From an uncultured Methanomassiliicoccales archaeon (GTDB lineage: Archaea; Thermoplasmatota; Thermoplasmata; Methanomassiliicoccales; Methanomethylophilaceae), in assembly GCA_934702355.1 (NCBI GenBank), contig CAKUXX010000014.1, positions 1-41,122 on the forward strand: a stretch of 41,122 bases of DNA, given 5' to 3'. A model generated the notes under the pieces. It was not told where the DNA came from. It saw only the letters and a list, made by a program, of their open reading frames with translations, and made no database searches. Made by a program: the position numbers and the translations under genes. Position 1 is the first letter of the stretch. Each line of letters starts with the position of its first letter. Shown piece by piece: positions 33,602 to 41,107 of this stretch.

Positions 33602-34735
33602 ATGAGCCAAGATGGACAGACCGGAGGCGTGGACGTCGTCAAGAGGGCCGCCGCAATGTGGGTGGCCGAGGATGACATCACATCCAAGGACTCACAGGAG
33701 ACCGTACGGTCCTATCGCGTATCCGAGATCAGAAAACTGACGTTCGTATTCGTCTGTGTGATAGCCGCCATCCTAGTCGCCGGCCTGTCCATCACATACG
33801 GAACAATGGATATCGGGTTCTTCGAATGCTACGAAGTGATATGGAACCACATCACAGGTAACATCAATGACAAATTGATAGACTTCATCATCGTCAACGA
33901 GCGTCTGCCCAGGATCGCCGCCGCCCTGATCACCGGAGCGGGTCTGGCGATCGCAGGATGTGTCATGCAGTCGGTGTTGAAGAACCCCCTAGCAGACCCG
34001 TACACCACCGGAATATCATCGGGTGCCGGATTCGGTGCCGCGCTTGCGGTCACCTTCGGCGTCAGCATCGTCGGCGGGAACTATGCGATCGTCGTGAACG
34101 CATTCGTATTCTCGCTGATACCCATGATCATGATGCTGACGGTTGGGAAACTGAAGAAGGCTTCACCCACAATGATGATCATGGCCGGACTGGCCGTGAT
34201 GTTCATGTTCAACGCGTTCACCACGGTTCTGAAGCTGCGGGCGGACCCCGATTCGCTGGCGAAGCTGTACGCATGGACCGTGGGTACCGTGGCGGACTGC
34301 GGATGGCAGGAGATCGCGCTGATGTCCGTCGTAGTGATCATAGGGGTCGCGCTCACCCAGTTGTTCTCCAGGAAGCTGAACATCCTTGCCACCGGCGACG
34401 ATTCCGCCAAGGCCATGGGACTGGATGTCGAGAACCTGAGGATAGCCCTTCTGCTCATGGTCTCCCTGGTGGTCGCGACCGTCGTGAGCTTCACCGGTCT
34501 CATCGGATTCGTCGGATTGGTCGCACCCCATGTGTGCAGGATATTCGTCGGAGCGGACAACAGGTACCTTGTGCTCTCATCGGCGATGTTCGGAGCAGTG
34601 CTTCTTGAGATCGCCGATTTCGTCGGACGCACCGTTATCGCACCCGCAACCCTTCAGGTAGGAGTCGTGACAGCATTCATCGGAGGTCCGATGTTCCTCT
34701 ACCTCATCCTGAGGCAGAAGAAGTCCACCTGGTGA
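33602..34735 (+). CDS. FecCD-type ABC transporter permease
   Basis: 377 residues. A polar N-terminus of about 45 residues precedes nine or ten membrane helices. Family landmarks are NERLPRIAAALITGAGLAIAGCVMQSVLKNPLADPYTTGISSGAGFGA, the coupling region ATGDDSAKAMGLDVENLRI and GLIGFVGLVAPHVCRIFVGADNRYL. It forms a homodimeric channel for iron complexes or corrinoids. The long N-terminal tail is unusual. Twelve bases follow the binding protein gene; the ATPase gene starts four bases after its stop. Confidence 0.94.
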   Translation: MSQDGQTGGVDVVKRAAAMWVAEDDITSKDSQETVRSYRVSEIRKLTFVFVCVIAAILVAGLSITYGTMDIGFFECYEVIWNHITGNINDKLIDFIIVNERLPRIAAALITGAGLAIAGCVMQSVLKNPLADPYTTGISSGAGFGAALAVTFGVSIVGGNYAIVVNAFVFSLIPMIMMLTVGKLKKASPTMMIMAGLAVMFMFNAFTTVLKLRADPDSLAKLYAWTVGTVADCGWQEIALMSVVVIIGVALTQLFSRKLNILATGDDSAKAMGLDVENLRIALLLMVSLVVATVVSFTGLIGFVGLVAPHVCRIFVGADNRYLVLSSAMFGAVLLEIADFVGRTVIAPATLQVGVVTAFIGGPMFLYLILRQKKSTW

Positions 34736-34739
34736 TACC

Positions 34740-35513
34740 ATGAGGATCGACATAGAGAACATGGATGCCGGATACGGCGACAAGAAGATCCTCCACGGGA
34801 TAGACCTGCATCTCGAAGGTCCCGGGCTCACATGTGTCATCGGACCCAACGGCGTAGGCAAATCCACGATGATCAAGTGCATGAACAAGCTCCTGGAGCC
34901 CACATCGGGCACCGTGAGGATCAACGGCCGTGATGTCAAGGAGATGTCGAGGAAGGAGATCGCCGACATCATCTCCTACGTTCCGGTGCAGACCGACGAC
35001 GTGTTCGCACTGCCCGTGTTCGATACCGTCCTGATCGGAAGGGCGAACAAGACCAAATGGAAGACCAGGCCCGAGGACATCATCAAGGTCAAGAAGGCCC
35101 TGGAAGTGCTGGACCTCACCGAACTCTCGGACAGACCGTTCAACGAACTGTCCGCGGGACAGCATCAGACCGTCGCCATAGCGAGGGGTCTGGTGCAGGA
35201 GACCGAGATACTCATCCTTGACGAACCCACTTCCAATCTGGACATCAGACATCAGATCTTCGTCACCTCCCTGATGCATGAGATCGCGGTGCAGAAGGGC
35301 ATAATGGTGATAATGATCAGCCACAACCTCAACATCGCATCCATGTTCGCAGACAGGATCATACTTATGGAGAAACCCGGAAGGATCAGACAGGTCGGAC
35401 CCACGAAAGAGGTCATCACGTCGGAGAACATAGAAGAGGTCTACAACGTGAGCTGCGAGATAGTCGAACATCAGGGGCATCCCGTCATGCTCCTTGACCA
35501 AACACTCTACTAA
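34740..35513 (+). CDS. ABC transporter ATP-binding protein (FecE/BtuD type)
   Basis: 257 residues. Walker A GPNGVGKST (35-43), signature LSAGQHQTVAIARGL, Walker B ILILDEPTSNLD and switch His in MISHNLNIA. It powers import by the adjacent permease. The signature is LSAGQ rather than LSGGQ. Stop TAA, followed by a hairpin terminator. Confidence 0.95.
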   Translation: MRIDIENMDAGYGDKKILHGIDLHLEGPGLTCVIGPNGVGKSTMIKCMNKLLEPTSGTVRINGRDVKEMSRKEIADIISYVPVQTDDVFALPVFDTVLIGRANKTKWKTRPEDIIKVKKALEVLDLTELSDRPFNELSAGQHQTVAIARGLVQETEILILDEPTSNLDIRHQIFVTSLMHEIAVQKGIMVIMISHNLNIASMFADRIILMEKPGRIRQVGPTKEVITSENIEEVYNVSCEIVEHQGHPVMLLDQTLY

Positions 35514-35523
35514 ACGACACTTA

Positions 35524-35554
35524 CCGGCGGTACTTCGGATACTGCCGGGAAAAA
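35524..35554 (+). terminator. Terminator of the importer operon
   Basis: CCGGCGGTA and TACTGCCGG form a 9-bp stem (one G-U pair) around CTTCGGA, followed by GAAAAACTTT. It lies 10 bases after the ATPase stop. Confidence 0.5.
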
Positions 35555-35630
35555 CTTTCCATTTTCATCCGATTAGCAGTTGGTTTAAGATAATTGGACC
35601 ATATATCCATCTGACAGGAGGTCTCTGTGC

Positions 35631-36740
35631 ATGCTGATCAGATTCTGGGTTGAGGGCTACCGCTGTTTCCGCGAAAGGGTCCAGATCGACCTGACGGACA
35701 AGAAGAACTACAAGTTCGGCAAGGAGTGCGTCAGAGGGGATTTCCTGGACAAGATGATCCTCATGGGCGGTAACGGCTCGGGGAAGACCGCGTTCGGCCT
35801 GGCGATAGTCGACATCATCTCCACCGTGGGAGGGTTCACCAACGATATCGGACAGTGCAACCCGGACTGCTTCCTCAACAAGGACTCCGGCACGGACCGG
35901 GCCACATTCCACTATGAGCTTGCCTACAAAGGATCGGTCATCACACTGGAGTACTCATAGAGAGGACCCGGGGACCTGGTATCCGAGATCCTCAAGGTCG
36001 ATAAGCAGACGCTGTTCAGATACGACCTCACGGACGGGTCGGAACCGTTCTTCGACCTGGGTGCCCTGGGCCTGACGGAACAGCCCGAACTCGGCAGCGG
36101 GGAATCTGTCATCCTCTGCATGTCACAGGAACACAGGTTCGACCCGGACAGCCCCGTGGGCGTGGTCCTGCATTTCGCCTACCACTCCCTGTACTTCATG
36201 GCGATGTGGATGAAGGACGTCCACATCGGTATGATCGAAGAGGAGGACGATGTGGAGAGGTACATCGTCGATAACAATCTGGTGAAGGAGTTCAACATGT
36301 TCCTGAACGAGATCTGCGCCAGCGATGTGGTCCTTTCGGGAAGGGATGGCCGGCTCTACGTGGTGAAGGAGAAGGGGGAGATCCCCTACAGCACCAGCTC
36401 ATCCAGGGGGATGATGATCCTCTGCCGTCTGTACAGCTGGGTGCGCAGATGCAAAGACCGCGATGCGCTCATCTACTTCGACGATTTCGACGACCTTTTC
36501 CATTACCGTACGGCGGAAAGGGCCATCAGATGGATCCTCTCCGACAGCAAGGCCCAATGCATCTTCGTCACGCACAACACGGGATTGGCATCCAACGACT
36601 TCCTGCGTCCCGACTGCTGCTTCATCATAGACGGCGGGAGACTCAGTTCGTTCTCGAGTCTCACCGACAAGGATATCCGCAGAGGCCATAACCTGGAGAA
36701 GATGCTCCGCGAAGGGGAATTCGACAGACCGATCGATTGA
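35631..36740 (+). CDS. AAA15-family ATPase with an in-frame TAG at codon 110
   Basis: 369 residues if the TAG at 35958-35960 is read through, otherwise 109. The frame stays open for 260 codons beyond. The N-terminal part has a Walker A GGNGSGKTAFGLAI; the part after the TAG has a Walker B-like ALIYFDDFDDLF and the switch His in FVTHNTGLASNDF, so one protein is split. AGGAGGT precedes the ATG. The Walker B has DDFD in place of the usual DE. In an organism that decodes UAG as pyrrolysine the product is full length with Pyl110; otherwise it is a pseudogene. No TOPRIM partner follows. The end overlaps the convergent NifD/K-like gene by 80 bases. Confidence 0.75.
35958..35960 (+). other. In-frame amber codon, candidate pyrrolysine site
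   Basis: TAG follows ITLEYS and precedes RGPGDLVSEILK with no frame change. Both sides belong to one AAA15 ATPase. No gene in the window uses TAG as its stop. A PYLIS-like structure was not evaluated, and is not required in archaea. Confidence 0.6.
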
Positions 36741-37854
36741 ACAGCGCATCGAGGATGTACATGCATCCTTCCAACCCCATCAGGGGCTTCTTCAGGAAAT
36801 CCGAACCCGCATTAGAAGGGAAACCAATGTCCACCCCTCTTACGCATCCGCCCGAGGCCTGCTCCAGCAGGGCTATGTTGCCGGGAGCGAACAGATAATC
36901 GGGATGGTCATCGCACTCCACCATGCCGAACGAATCTTCGAGCCATGATTTCAGAGGCATCTTGGTGGAATCTCCGGCCACTATCGCGAATGTGCATCCT
37001 CTCAGATTCTTGCCGGAGGCAACTATCCCCTCGTAGGCCCTCCTCTTGCTTTTCATCAGCATCCTCATCCCATGCTCCGGGAGTATGCCTGTGACCTCGC
37101 CTATTTTCCGGAATATGCGCTCGATGGCATCGTACCCGATCGGACACTCGCCTATTGAGATCGACGGGATGCCGTACTTCTCCTCGTACATCCTCGATGT
37201 CCTCTCCGAATACATGGGGTCCACCACGATGTTGTACGATGCATTGACGGAATCGCGGATATCCCCGACACTGCAGCCGGATCCCAGAACGCAGACGACC
37301 CTGAAACCCGCATCCTTCAACAAATGCGACAGCTCATGGCTGTAGGTGGCCCAATCCTTGTGCATTATGCTCAGGCCGATGATGTTCACCCCGTTGGGGA
37401 TCCTCTCTCCGGCCTGTGGGGACAGATGATCGATGATGCCGCATATGCACGAATCGAACCCTCCTGGACAATCCTGTGGAAGCTCGTCCGTATCCAGGAC
37501 CATCATCTCCGCATCGTCCGAGACGACGTTGCGGCAATCGTCGCCCACCAACGATACTCCTGGCGAACACATCACGACCTTCAGCGAATAATCCTCGGAA
37601 CCGACATGGGCCACCACCGCCTCCAGCTTCCCTATCGTCCCGTTGTAGTAGTCCTCGGGGCGTATGTTCGAGTACGGTATCGCCCTCTCCCTGCCATAGA
37701 ACCTGCCGTCCCTCCGGTCGGTGCGCGCCTTGAGATCCTGGCTGGAAAGGAGTCCCCTCCTGCACCCGTTCTGTCCGTGGAGGACTACCGTGGCATCGTC
37801 GATACCCTGCACGGCCATGGCCGCTCCTATGAATCCGCTCGCTTCGAGATGCAT
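36661..37854 (-). CDS. NifD/NifK-like nitrogenase component 1-type subunit
   Basis: 397 residues from the ATG two bases after the fusion gene stop (an in-frame GTG at 37863 is possible). The oxidoreductase/nitrogenase component 1 fold is shown by VVLHGQNGCRRG (Cys31) and VVMCSPGVSLVGDDC (Cys96, with GDD as in NifD/NifK), plus Rossmann-like strands later (GVNIIGLSIMHKDW, FRVVCVLGSGC). Only two positions match the P-cluster Cys pattern; nitrogenase has three per subunit. It presumably pairs with the D-type domain of the neighbouring fusion. The last 25 residues overlap the convergent ATPase gene and may be a non-essential extension. Confidence 0.82.
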   Translation of the reverse strand: MHLEASGFIGAAMAVQGIDDATVVLHGQNGCRRGLLSSQDLKARTDRRDGRFYGRERAIPYSNIRPEDYYNGTIGKLEAVVAHVGSEDYSLKVVMCSPGVSLVGDDCRNVVSDDAEMMVLDTDELPQDCPGGFDSCICGIIDHLSPQAGERIPNGVNIIGLSIMHKDWATYSHELSHLLKDAGFRVVCVLGSGCSVGDIRDSVNASYNIVVDPMYSERTSRMYEEKYGIPSISIGECPIGYDAIERIFRKIGEVTGILPEHGMRMLMKSKRRAYEGIVASGKNLRGCTFAIVAGDSTKMPLKSWLEDSFGMVECDDHPDYLFAPGNIALLEQASGGCVRGVDIGFPSNAGSDFLKKPLMGLEGCMYILDALFNRSVCRIPLRGASSPGYGLCGYPCR

Positions 37855-37855
37855 A

Positions 37856-39898
37856 TTAACCACTCCAACTCCTCCATGATTCGATGCCGCTGGACCTCAG
37901 ATACCCCCATACCCTGCGTATGAGATCCATGGATGCCCTGTGGGAAACCCATGTATCGGGCCCGGGCATGGCACCTTCGTATCCGAATCCCGTGCAATCC
38001 ATCACCATATCCGAGAGAGGGAGGGATTCCAGCAGCTCTTCGGGAGACATCTCCCCGGACGGCGAATGCATCAATATCCCGCATCCGCAGTCCGACAGGG
38101 TATCTGCGATCCATCTATCCCTGATCTGGTCCGATGTGAGGATGATGATCTTCTTTCCCGACATCTCCGGCGAGAATCTGTCGACGCACCTTCCGTACTC
38201 GTCGACTATGTCGGATGCGTCGTACCCGTCGATCCCGCGCATCGATGCCAGTTCCTTGATCCAAGCGACCGTCTCCCCGTATCCTCTCGGCAGAGGGCGC
38301 TCCATGAATCTGATGCCCTTGGACTCCAGCAACTCTCTCAGGACGCGATTGTCCCTGCCGTCTTCGCACAGCACGGATGTTCCAAACCTTCTGAGTCCTA
38401 CTATCTCGCCTACGGAACAATCGTTGAGGAAGCCAGGTCCGCACAGCATACTTAGGCCGGATAGAAGTGATTCCAGATATGACCTGTTGGATCCTCTGTT
38501 GAATTCCTTGAAATTGTCATCGACCACGTTCAGGAAGACATCGTTGGGCCGGACATCCGCATCTATCAGCTCCGCGAAGGCCTTTATGACCTCCATATGT
38601 GCATCGAACCCCGAATCGACACGGTTTGCATCGACGAAGAGGATCCTGCTGCCGGGATGCTCCGATTCCATATCCGATATCACCTTCTCGCAGTCGTCTC
38701 CGATCATCCCGGGAAGGCACGTGGAGATCACCATGATCGTCTTATGCACGGGAAGGAGTCCTTCCAGAACCTCCTTCAGACGAGTCTGACCTCCGAATAC
38801 GGACGAATCCGGCGTCATGTCCGTGCTTATGATGTTGCTTCCGGACGCTACATACGCCTCCGGATCCGACAGGATATGGGAGACCCTCTCGTCGGAGACC
38901 TCCTTGAGCATCGTGAAACCGCAGGATGATGTGCCGTGGATCACCACGGGAATATCGGCAACCTTCCCTGCTTCGTAGACAGCCGAGACGGGACCCTTGC
39001 CGATCCTCCGGGGTGCGTTGAACACATGGATCCCGGGATCCGCCATCTTCCCGAACGAATCATCGGAGAAGCTTCCGCGGCCGTCGAAAGAACCCTCGGA
39101 GTAGAGCAGATCCAATTCCCTGTCGGTAAGCGGTGTCGGTGATTCCAATCCTGCGTAGTCCATGGATTCGATGGTCTTCGCCAGGGCCCTGAACGTTCCT
39201 GCCTCAGGCGATGAGCCGTCATATTCGCACACTGTGCATCCCTGAGCCTCGGCAAGTCTGAAGATCTCCGACCTGCCGATCCTTCCCAGGACGGGTACTC
39301 CCGTGGCCTTCGAGAATGCATCCACCAGGGCATCCTCGCTATCCAACCCGCGGCGGTTGAATATCAATCCGGCGACCCTGCCGCCCCCTCTCTCGAACTG
39401 TTTCGACCCCTTCATGATATTGTTCGCGGCGAACAGGGACATGTACTCCCCGGAGGTCACTATCAGGATCATATCGGAGTGCTCCTGACGCATGGGTATC
39501 GAGAAACCGCCGCAGACCACATCACCGAGAACATCGTACAATGTGAAATCCGCGGACATATCGGCCATGCCCATCTTCTCCAGGGTGCTGAACATGCTGA
39601 CGATCCCCTTCCCTGCACAGCCGGTACCCGGGATCGGGCCTCCCGCCTCTATGCAGAGGATGCCGTTGGACCCTTCTGAGACGATGTCTCCGATCCCCCT
39701 TTTCGAAGGGGGCACATCCCTGATGTATTGGGTCACCGTCCTCTGATTCCTTCCCTTCAGCAAGGGCTTGGTGGAATCGCATTTGGGGTCGCATCCGATC
39801 TGGATTACCTTATGTCCCGTCACGGAGAGGGAGTACGAGATGTTCGATGCTATCGTTGATTTTCCGATACCGCCTTTGCCGTAGACAGCTACCCTCAT
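37856..39898 (-). CDS. NifH-NifD fusion, nitrogenase-like reductase and component 1 subunit
   Basis: 680 residues. Residues 1-255 are a complete NifH-type ATPase: P-loop GKGGIGKST (7-15), GCDPKCDSTKPL, and the cluster-binding Cys94 (GTGCAGKG) and Cys129 (GDVVCGGF), which in NifH dimers hold one [4Fe-4S]. The Arg modified in NifH regulation is Lys here. Residues 290-680 are a component 1 subunit with HGTSSCGF (Cys326), TDMTPDSSVFGGQTRLKEVL and STCLPGMIGDDCEKV (Cys394). I chose MRVAVYGKGG at 39898 because the extra upstream frame is not family-like. Related nitrogenase-like enzymes are F430-pathway CfbCD, DPOR/COR and methylthio-alkane reductase; in those I know of, the reductase is a separate protein. 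Confidence 0.88.
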   Translation of the reverse strand: MRVAVYGKGGIGKSTIASNISYSLSVTGHKVIQIGCDPKCDSTKPLLKGRNQRTVTQYIRDVPPSKRGIGDIVSEGSNGILCIEAGGPIPGTGCAGKGIVSMFSTLEKMGMADMSADFTLYDVLGDVVCGGFSIPMRQEHSDMILIVTSGEYMSLFAANNIMKGSKQFERGGGRVAGLIFNRRGLDSEDALVDAFSKATGVPVLGRIGRSEIFRLAEAQGCTVCEYDGSSPEAGTFRALAKTIESMDYAGLESPTPLTDRELDLLYSEGSFDGRGSFSDDSFGKMADPGIHVFNAPRRIGKGPVSAVYEAGKVADIPVVIHGTSSCGFTMLKEVSDERVSHILSDPEAYVASGSNIISTDMTPDSSVFGGQTRLKEVLEGLLPVHKTIMVISTCLPGMIGDDCEKVISDMESEHPGSRILFVDANRVDSGFDAHMEVIKAFAELIDADVRPNDVFLNVVDDNFKEFNRGSNRSYLESLLSGLSMLCGPGFLNDCSVGEIVGLRRFGTSVLCEDGRDNRVLRELLESKGIRFMERPLPRGYGETVAWIKELASMRGIDGYDASDIVDEYGRCVDRFSPEMSGKKIIILTSDQIRDRWIADTLSDCGCGILMHSPSGEMSPEELLESLPLSDMVMDCTGFGYEGAMPGPDTWVSHRASMDLIRRVWGYLRSSGIESWRSWSG

Positions 39899-39928
39899 GA
39901 GATCGACCCAGTAATCATCCAGATTGAG

Positions 39929-39935
39929 TTTTAAA
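39929..39935 (-). promoter_or_regulatory. TATA box of the nitrogenase-like operon
   Basis: TTTAAAA on the minus strand is about 34 bases from the ATG, giving a leader of about eight bases. Confidence 0.5.
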
Positions 39936-39949
39936 GGGAGTGCTGTGAC

Positions 39950-39964
39950 CGTAATCCGGTTACG
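39950..39964. promoter_or_regulatory. Palindrome near the nitrogenase-like promoter
   Basis: CGTAAtccggTTACG, 5-bp arms and a five-base spacer, just upstream of the TATA box. It may be a regulator site. Confidence 0.4.
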
Positions 39965-39968
39965 GCGA

Positions 39969-39987
39969 TACGGATATGATATCCGTA
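39969..39987. promoter_or_regulatory. Perfect 19-bp palindrome upstream of the nitrogenase-like operon
   Basis: TACGGATATgATATCCGTA has 9-bp perfect arms. It lies about 40 bases upstream of the TATA box and five bases from the smaller palindrome. It does not match the NrpR operator pattern (GGAA-N6-TTCC) of methanogen nif genes. Confidence 0.6.
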
Positions 39988-40046
39988 CGTTCACCGCATC
40001 ATGAAGTGCATCTTCGGATCGATCGGTCTGGCAAGTTTGTTTGCCA

Positions 40047-40087
40047 TTTTATTTGCCATTGGTCGGCTTTTAAATTGGCAAATAAAA
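40047..40087. repeat. 12-bp inverted repeat with TTTGCCA boxes
   Basis: TTTTATTTGCCA (40047-40058) and TGGCAAATAAAA (40076-40087) are perfect inverted repeats 17 bases apart. A further TTTGCCA occurs at 40040-40046. It could regulate the operon to the left or the decayed unit to the right. Confidence 0.5.
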
Positions 40088-40234
40088 CTGACAAGTCTGA
40101 TTCTGCCTATTGTCTCACTATGATGTATAGTCAAAGCTGAAAAACCTGAAACGTTTATTCTGGTGTTTAATGAATAAAAATATACATTAATGAATAATAA
40201 GTACATATAAGGCCTTGACTTCCCACGCATCATA

Positions 40235-40333
40235 ACAGATGATGGAATATACGGAGAGTTCGGAGGTCAGTATGTCCCCAAGACCCTGAAATCATGGATA
40301 GAATCATGGGTGTGTCCCCTTAACTTCAGATGA
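40235..40333 (+). pseudogene. 5' remnant of tryptophan synthase beta (trpB)
   Basis: The frame DDGIYGEFGGQYVPKTL carries the hallmark TrpB N-terminal motif GEFGGQYVPxTL, then runs into unrelated residues and a TGA at 40331-40333. Homology covers only about 17 codons and there is no in-frame ATG. The rest of trpB is absent. AT-rich promoter-like sequence with two TTAATGAATAA/TAATGAATAA-type repeats (about 40168-40200) lies upstream. It looks like a deletion or insertion scar. Confidence 0.55.
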
Positions 40334-40406
40334 CTGTAAACTCAAATACAGGACTGACAAGATCAAGGTAGTGACGCCCATCCAGTTCCTGACGGAGAAT
40401 GAGTGA
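40320..40406 (+). pseudogene. Possible transposase C-terminal remnant
   Basis: A frame ending LKYRTDKIKVVTPIQFLTENE then TGA resembles the closing segment of some transposases (a TPIQF/TPxEY motif shortly before the stop). The match is short and no start, catalytic residues or ends are present, so this is only a suggestion. Confidence 0.25.
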
Positions 40407-40407
40407 G

Positions 40408-40667
40408 ATGATATATACAGAATCAGAGCTGCGCATGATCGGAATGAAATGCCTTTCCACCGTCTAGGCCCAGTAGATACAGAGCGCTTCATAGTCTCCA
40501 TGAACAGGAATGCCGGAGATTACACCATGGCCAGAAGGGAGGTCTTCGACAACATGTCCATCGATGAGTTCAGGAAGTCCTCCAGGGAGTATATGGATTC
40601 CTATCCGCTTCCGCCCGAAACGGTCGCTCGCATCGAGGCATTCAAGGCTCAGAACGATCAAAGCTGA
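40408..40667 (+). pseudogene. Frameshifted small conserved protein
   Basis: A frame from ATG 40408 reads MIYTESELRMIGMKCLSTV and stops at TAG 40465; the next frame continues at once as LGPVDTERFIVSMNRNAGDY, then MARREVFDNMSIDEF, to TGA at 40667. Joined, they resemble small proteins of the form ExRxxGxxALxxxLGPVxxxRFI, often encoded near toxin-antitoxin genes. One missing base near 40465 explains the break. The downstream frame alone (40449-40667) would be 72 residues with an artificial start. Confidence 0.55.
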
Positions 40668-40836
40668 TGGTCCTCAGGCCATCACCTATCTTGTGTTTCG
40701 TTTTGTAGATTCAAACTGGCCACGACTCTTGATTCAGGCTTGTATGCACTGCTTTCAGCTCGAGTTTACCATACACCCTATTCCATAGAAGAAGCTCAAC
40801 AAGGCCATAGACAACGCAAGGAACTCATGGTTGTCC

Positions 40837-40990
40837 AGTGGTGGACAGTGACACTGTCCATTTTTCGATGATCTGGGTAGTGGTTAGTGGTGGACAAGGC
40901 GAGATGCACCGCAATTCTGGCCAGGTTTTCCGATGAAAATCGGAAATCGACCTGCCAGACGGTAATTCGACTCCAACCACTGTCCATTTT
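40837..40990. repeat. Fold-back element with repeated GTGGACA / TGTCCA ends
   Basis: AGTGGTGGACA occurs at 40837-40847 and 40886-40896; CACTGTCCATTTT at 40852-40864 and 40978-40990. The first pair makes a tight hairpin (TGGACAGTG-A-CACTGTCCA, 40842-40860). The second pair brackets a 42-base imperfect stem-loop (40917-40958) closing on a GAAA tetraloop. It resembles a miniature mobile or REP-like element. Confidence 0.5.
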
Positions 40991-41050
40991 CCTTGTTTTG
41001 TTGACGTACTTTTTGTGGTAGATCCTACCGAGAGGTCTGCAAATATCTTA

Positions 41051-41066
41051 CGGTGCCCAGGCACCG
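41051..41066 (+). other. Hairpin in the leader of the gene starting at 41108
   Basis: CGGTGCC and GGCACCG pair around CA. CCTACC (41024-41029) can also pair with GGGTAG (41099-41104), which overlaps the ribosome site, so the region could be a translational switch. An AAATATCTTA tract (41041-41050) is an alternative TATA box; if it is used, the hairpin would not be transcribed. Confidence 0.3.
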
Positions 41067-41107
41067 GGAAACCTCTTACAGAAATCACCTCAGAAGGAGG
41101 GTAGCAA

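Noticed and set aside
36661..39898. True nitrogenase (nifHDK)
   Set aside because: The third P-cluster Cys is not seen in either subunit, the chains are short, and no nifB, nifE or nifN lies nearby.
36661..39898. F430 genes cfbC and cfbD
   Set aside because: CfbD is, to my knowledge, a single unfused homomeric subunit, whereas here there are two different component 1 proteins and an H-D fusion. A tree would settle it.
40465..40488. Pyrrolysine read-through of the TAG codons in the small gene at 40408
   Set aside because: Three TAGs occur within 25 bases in that frame and the homologous residues continue in another frame, so a one-base loss is the better explanation.
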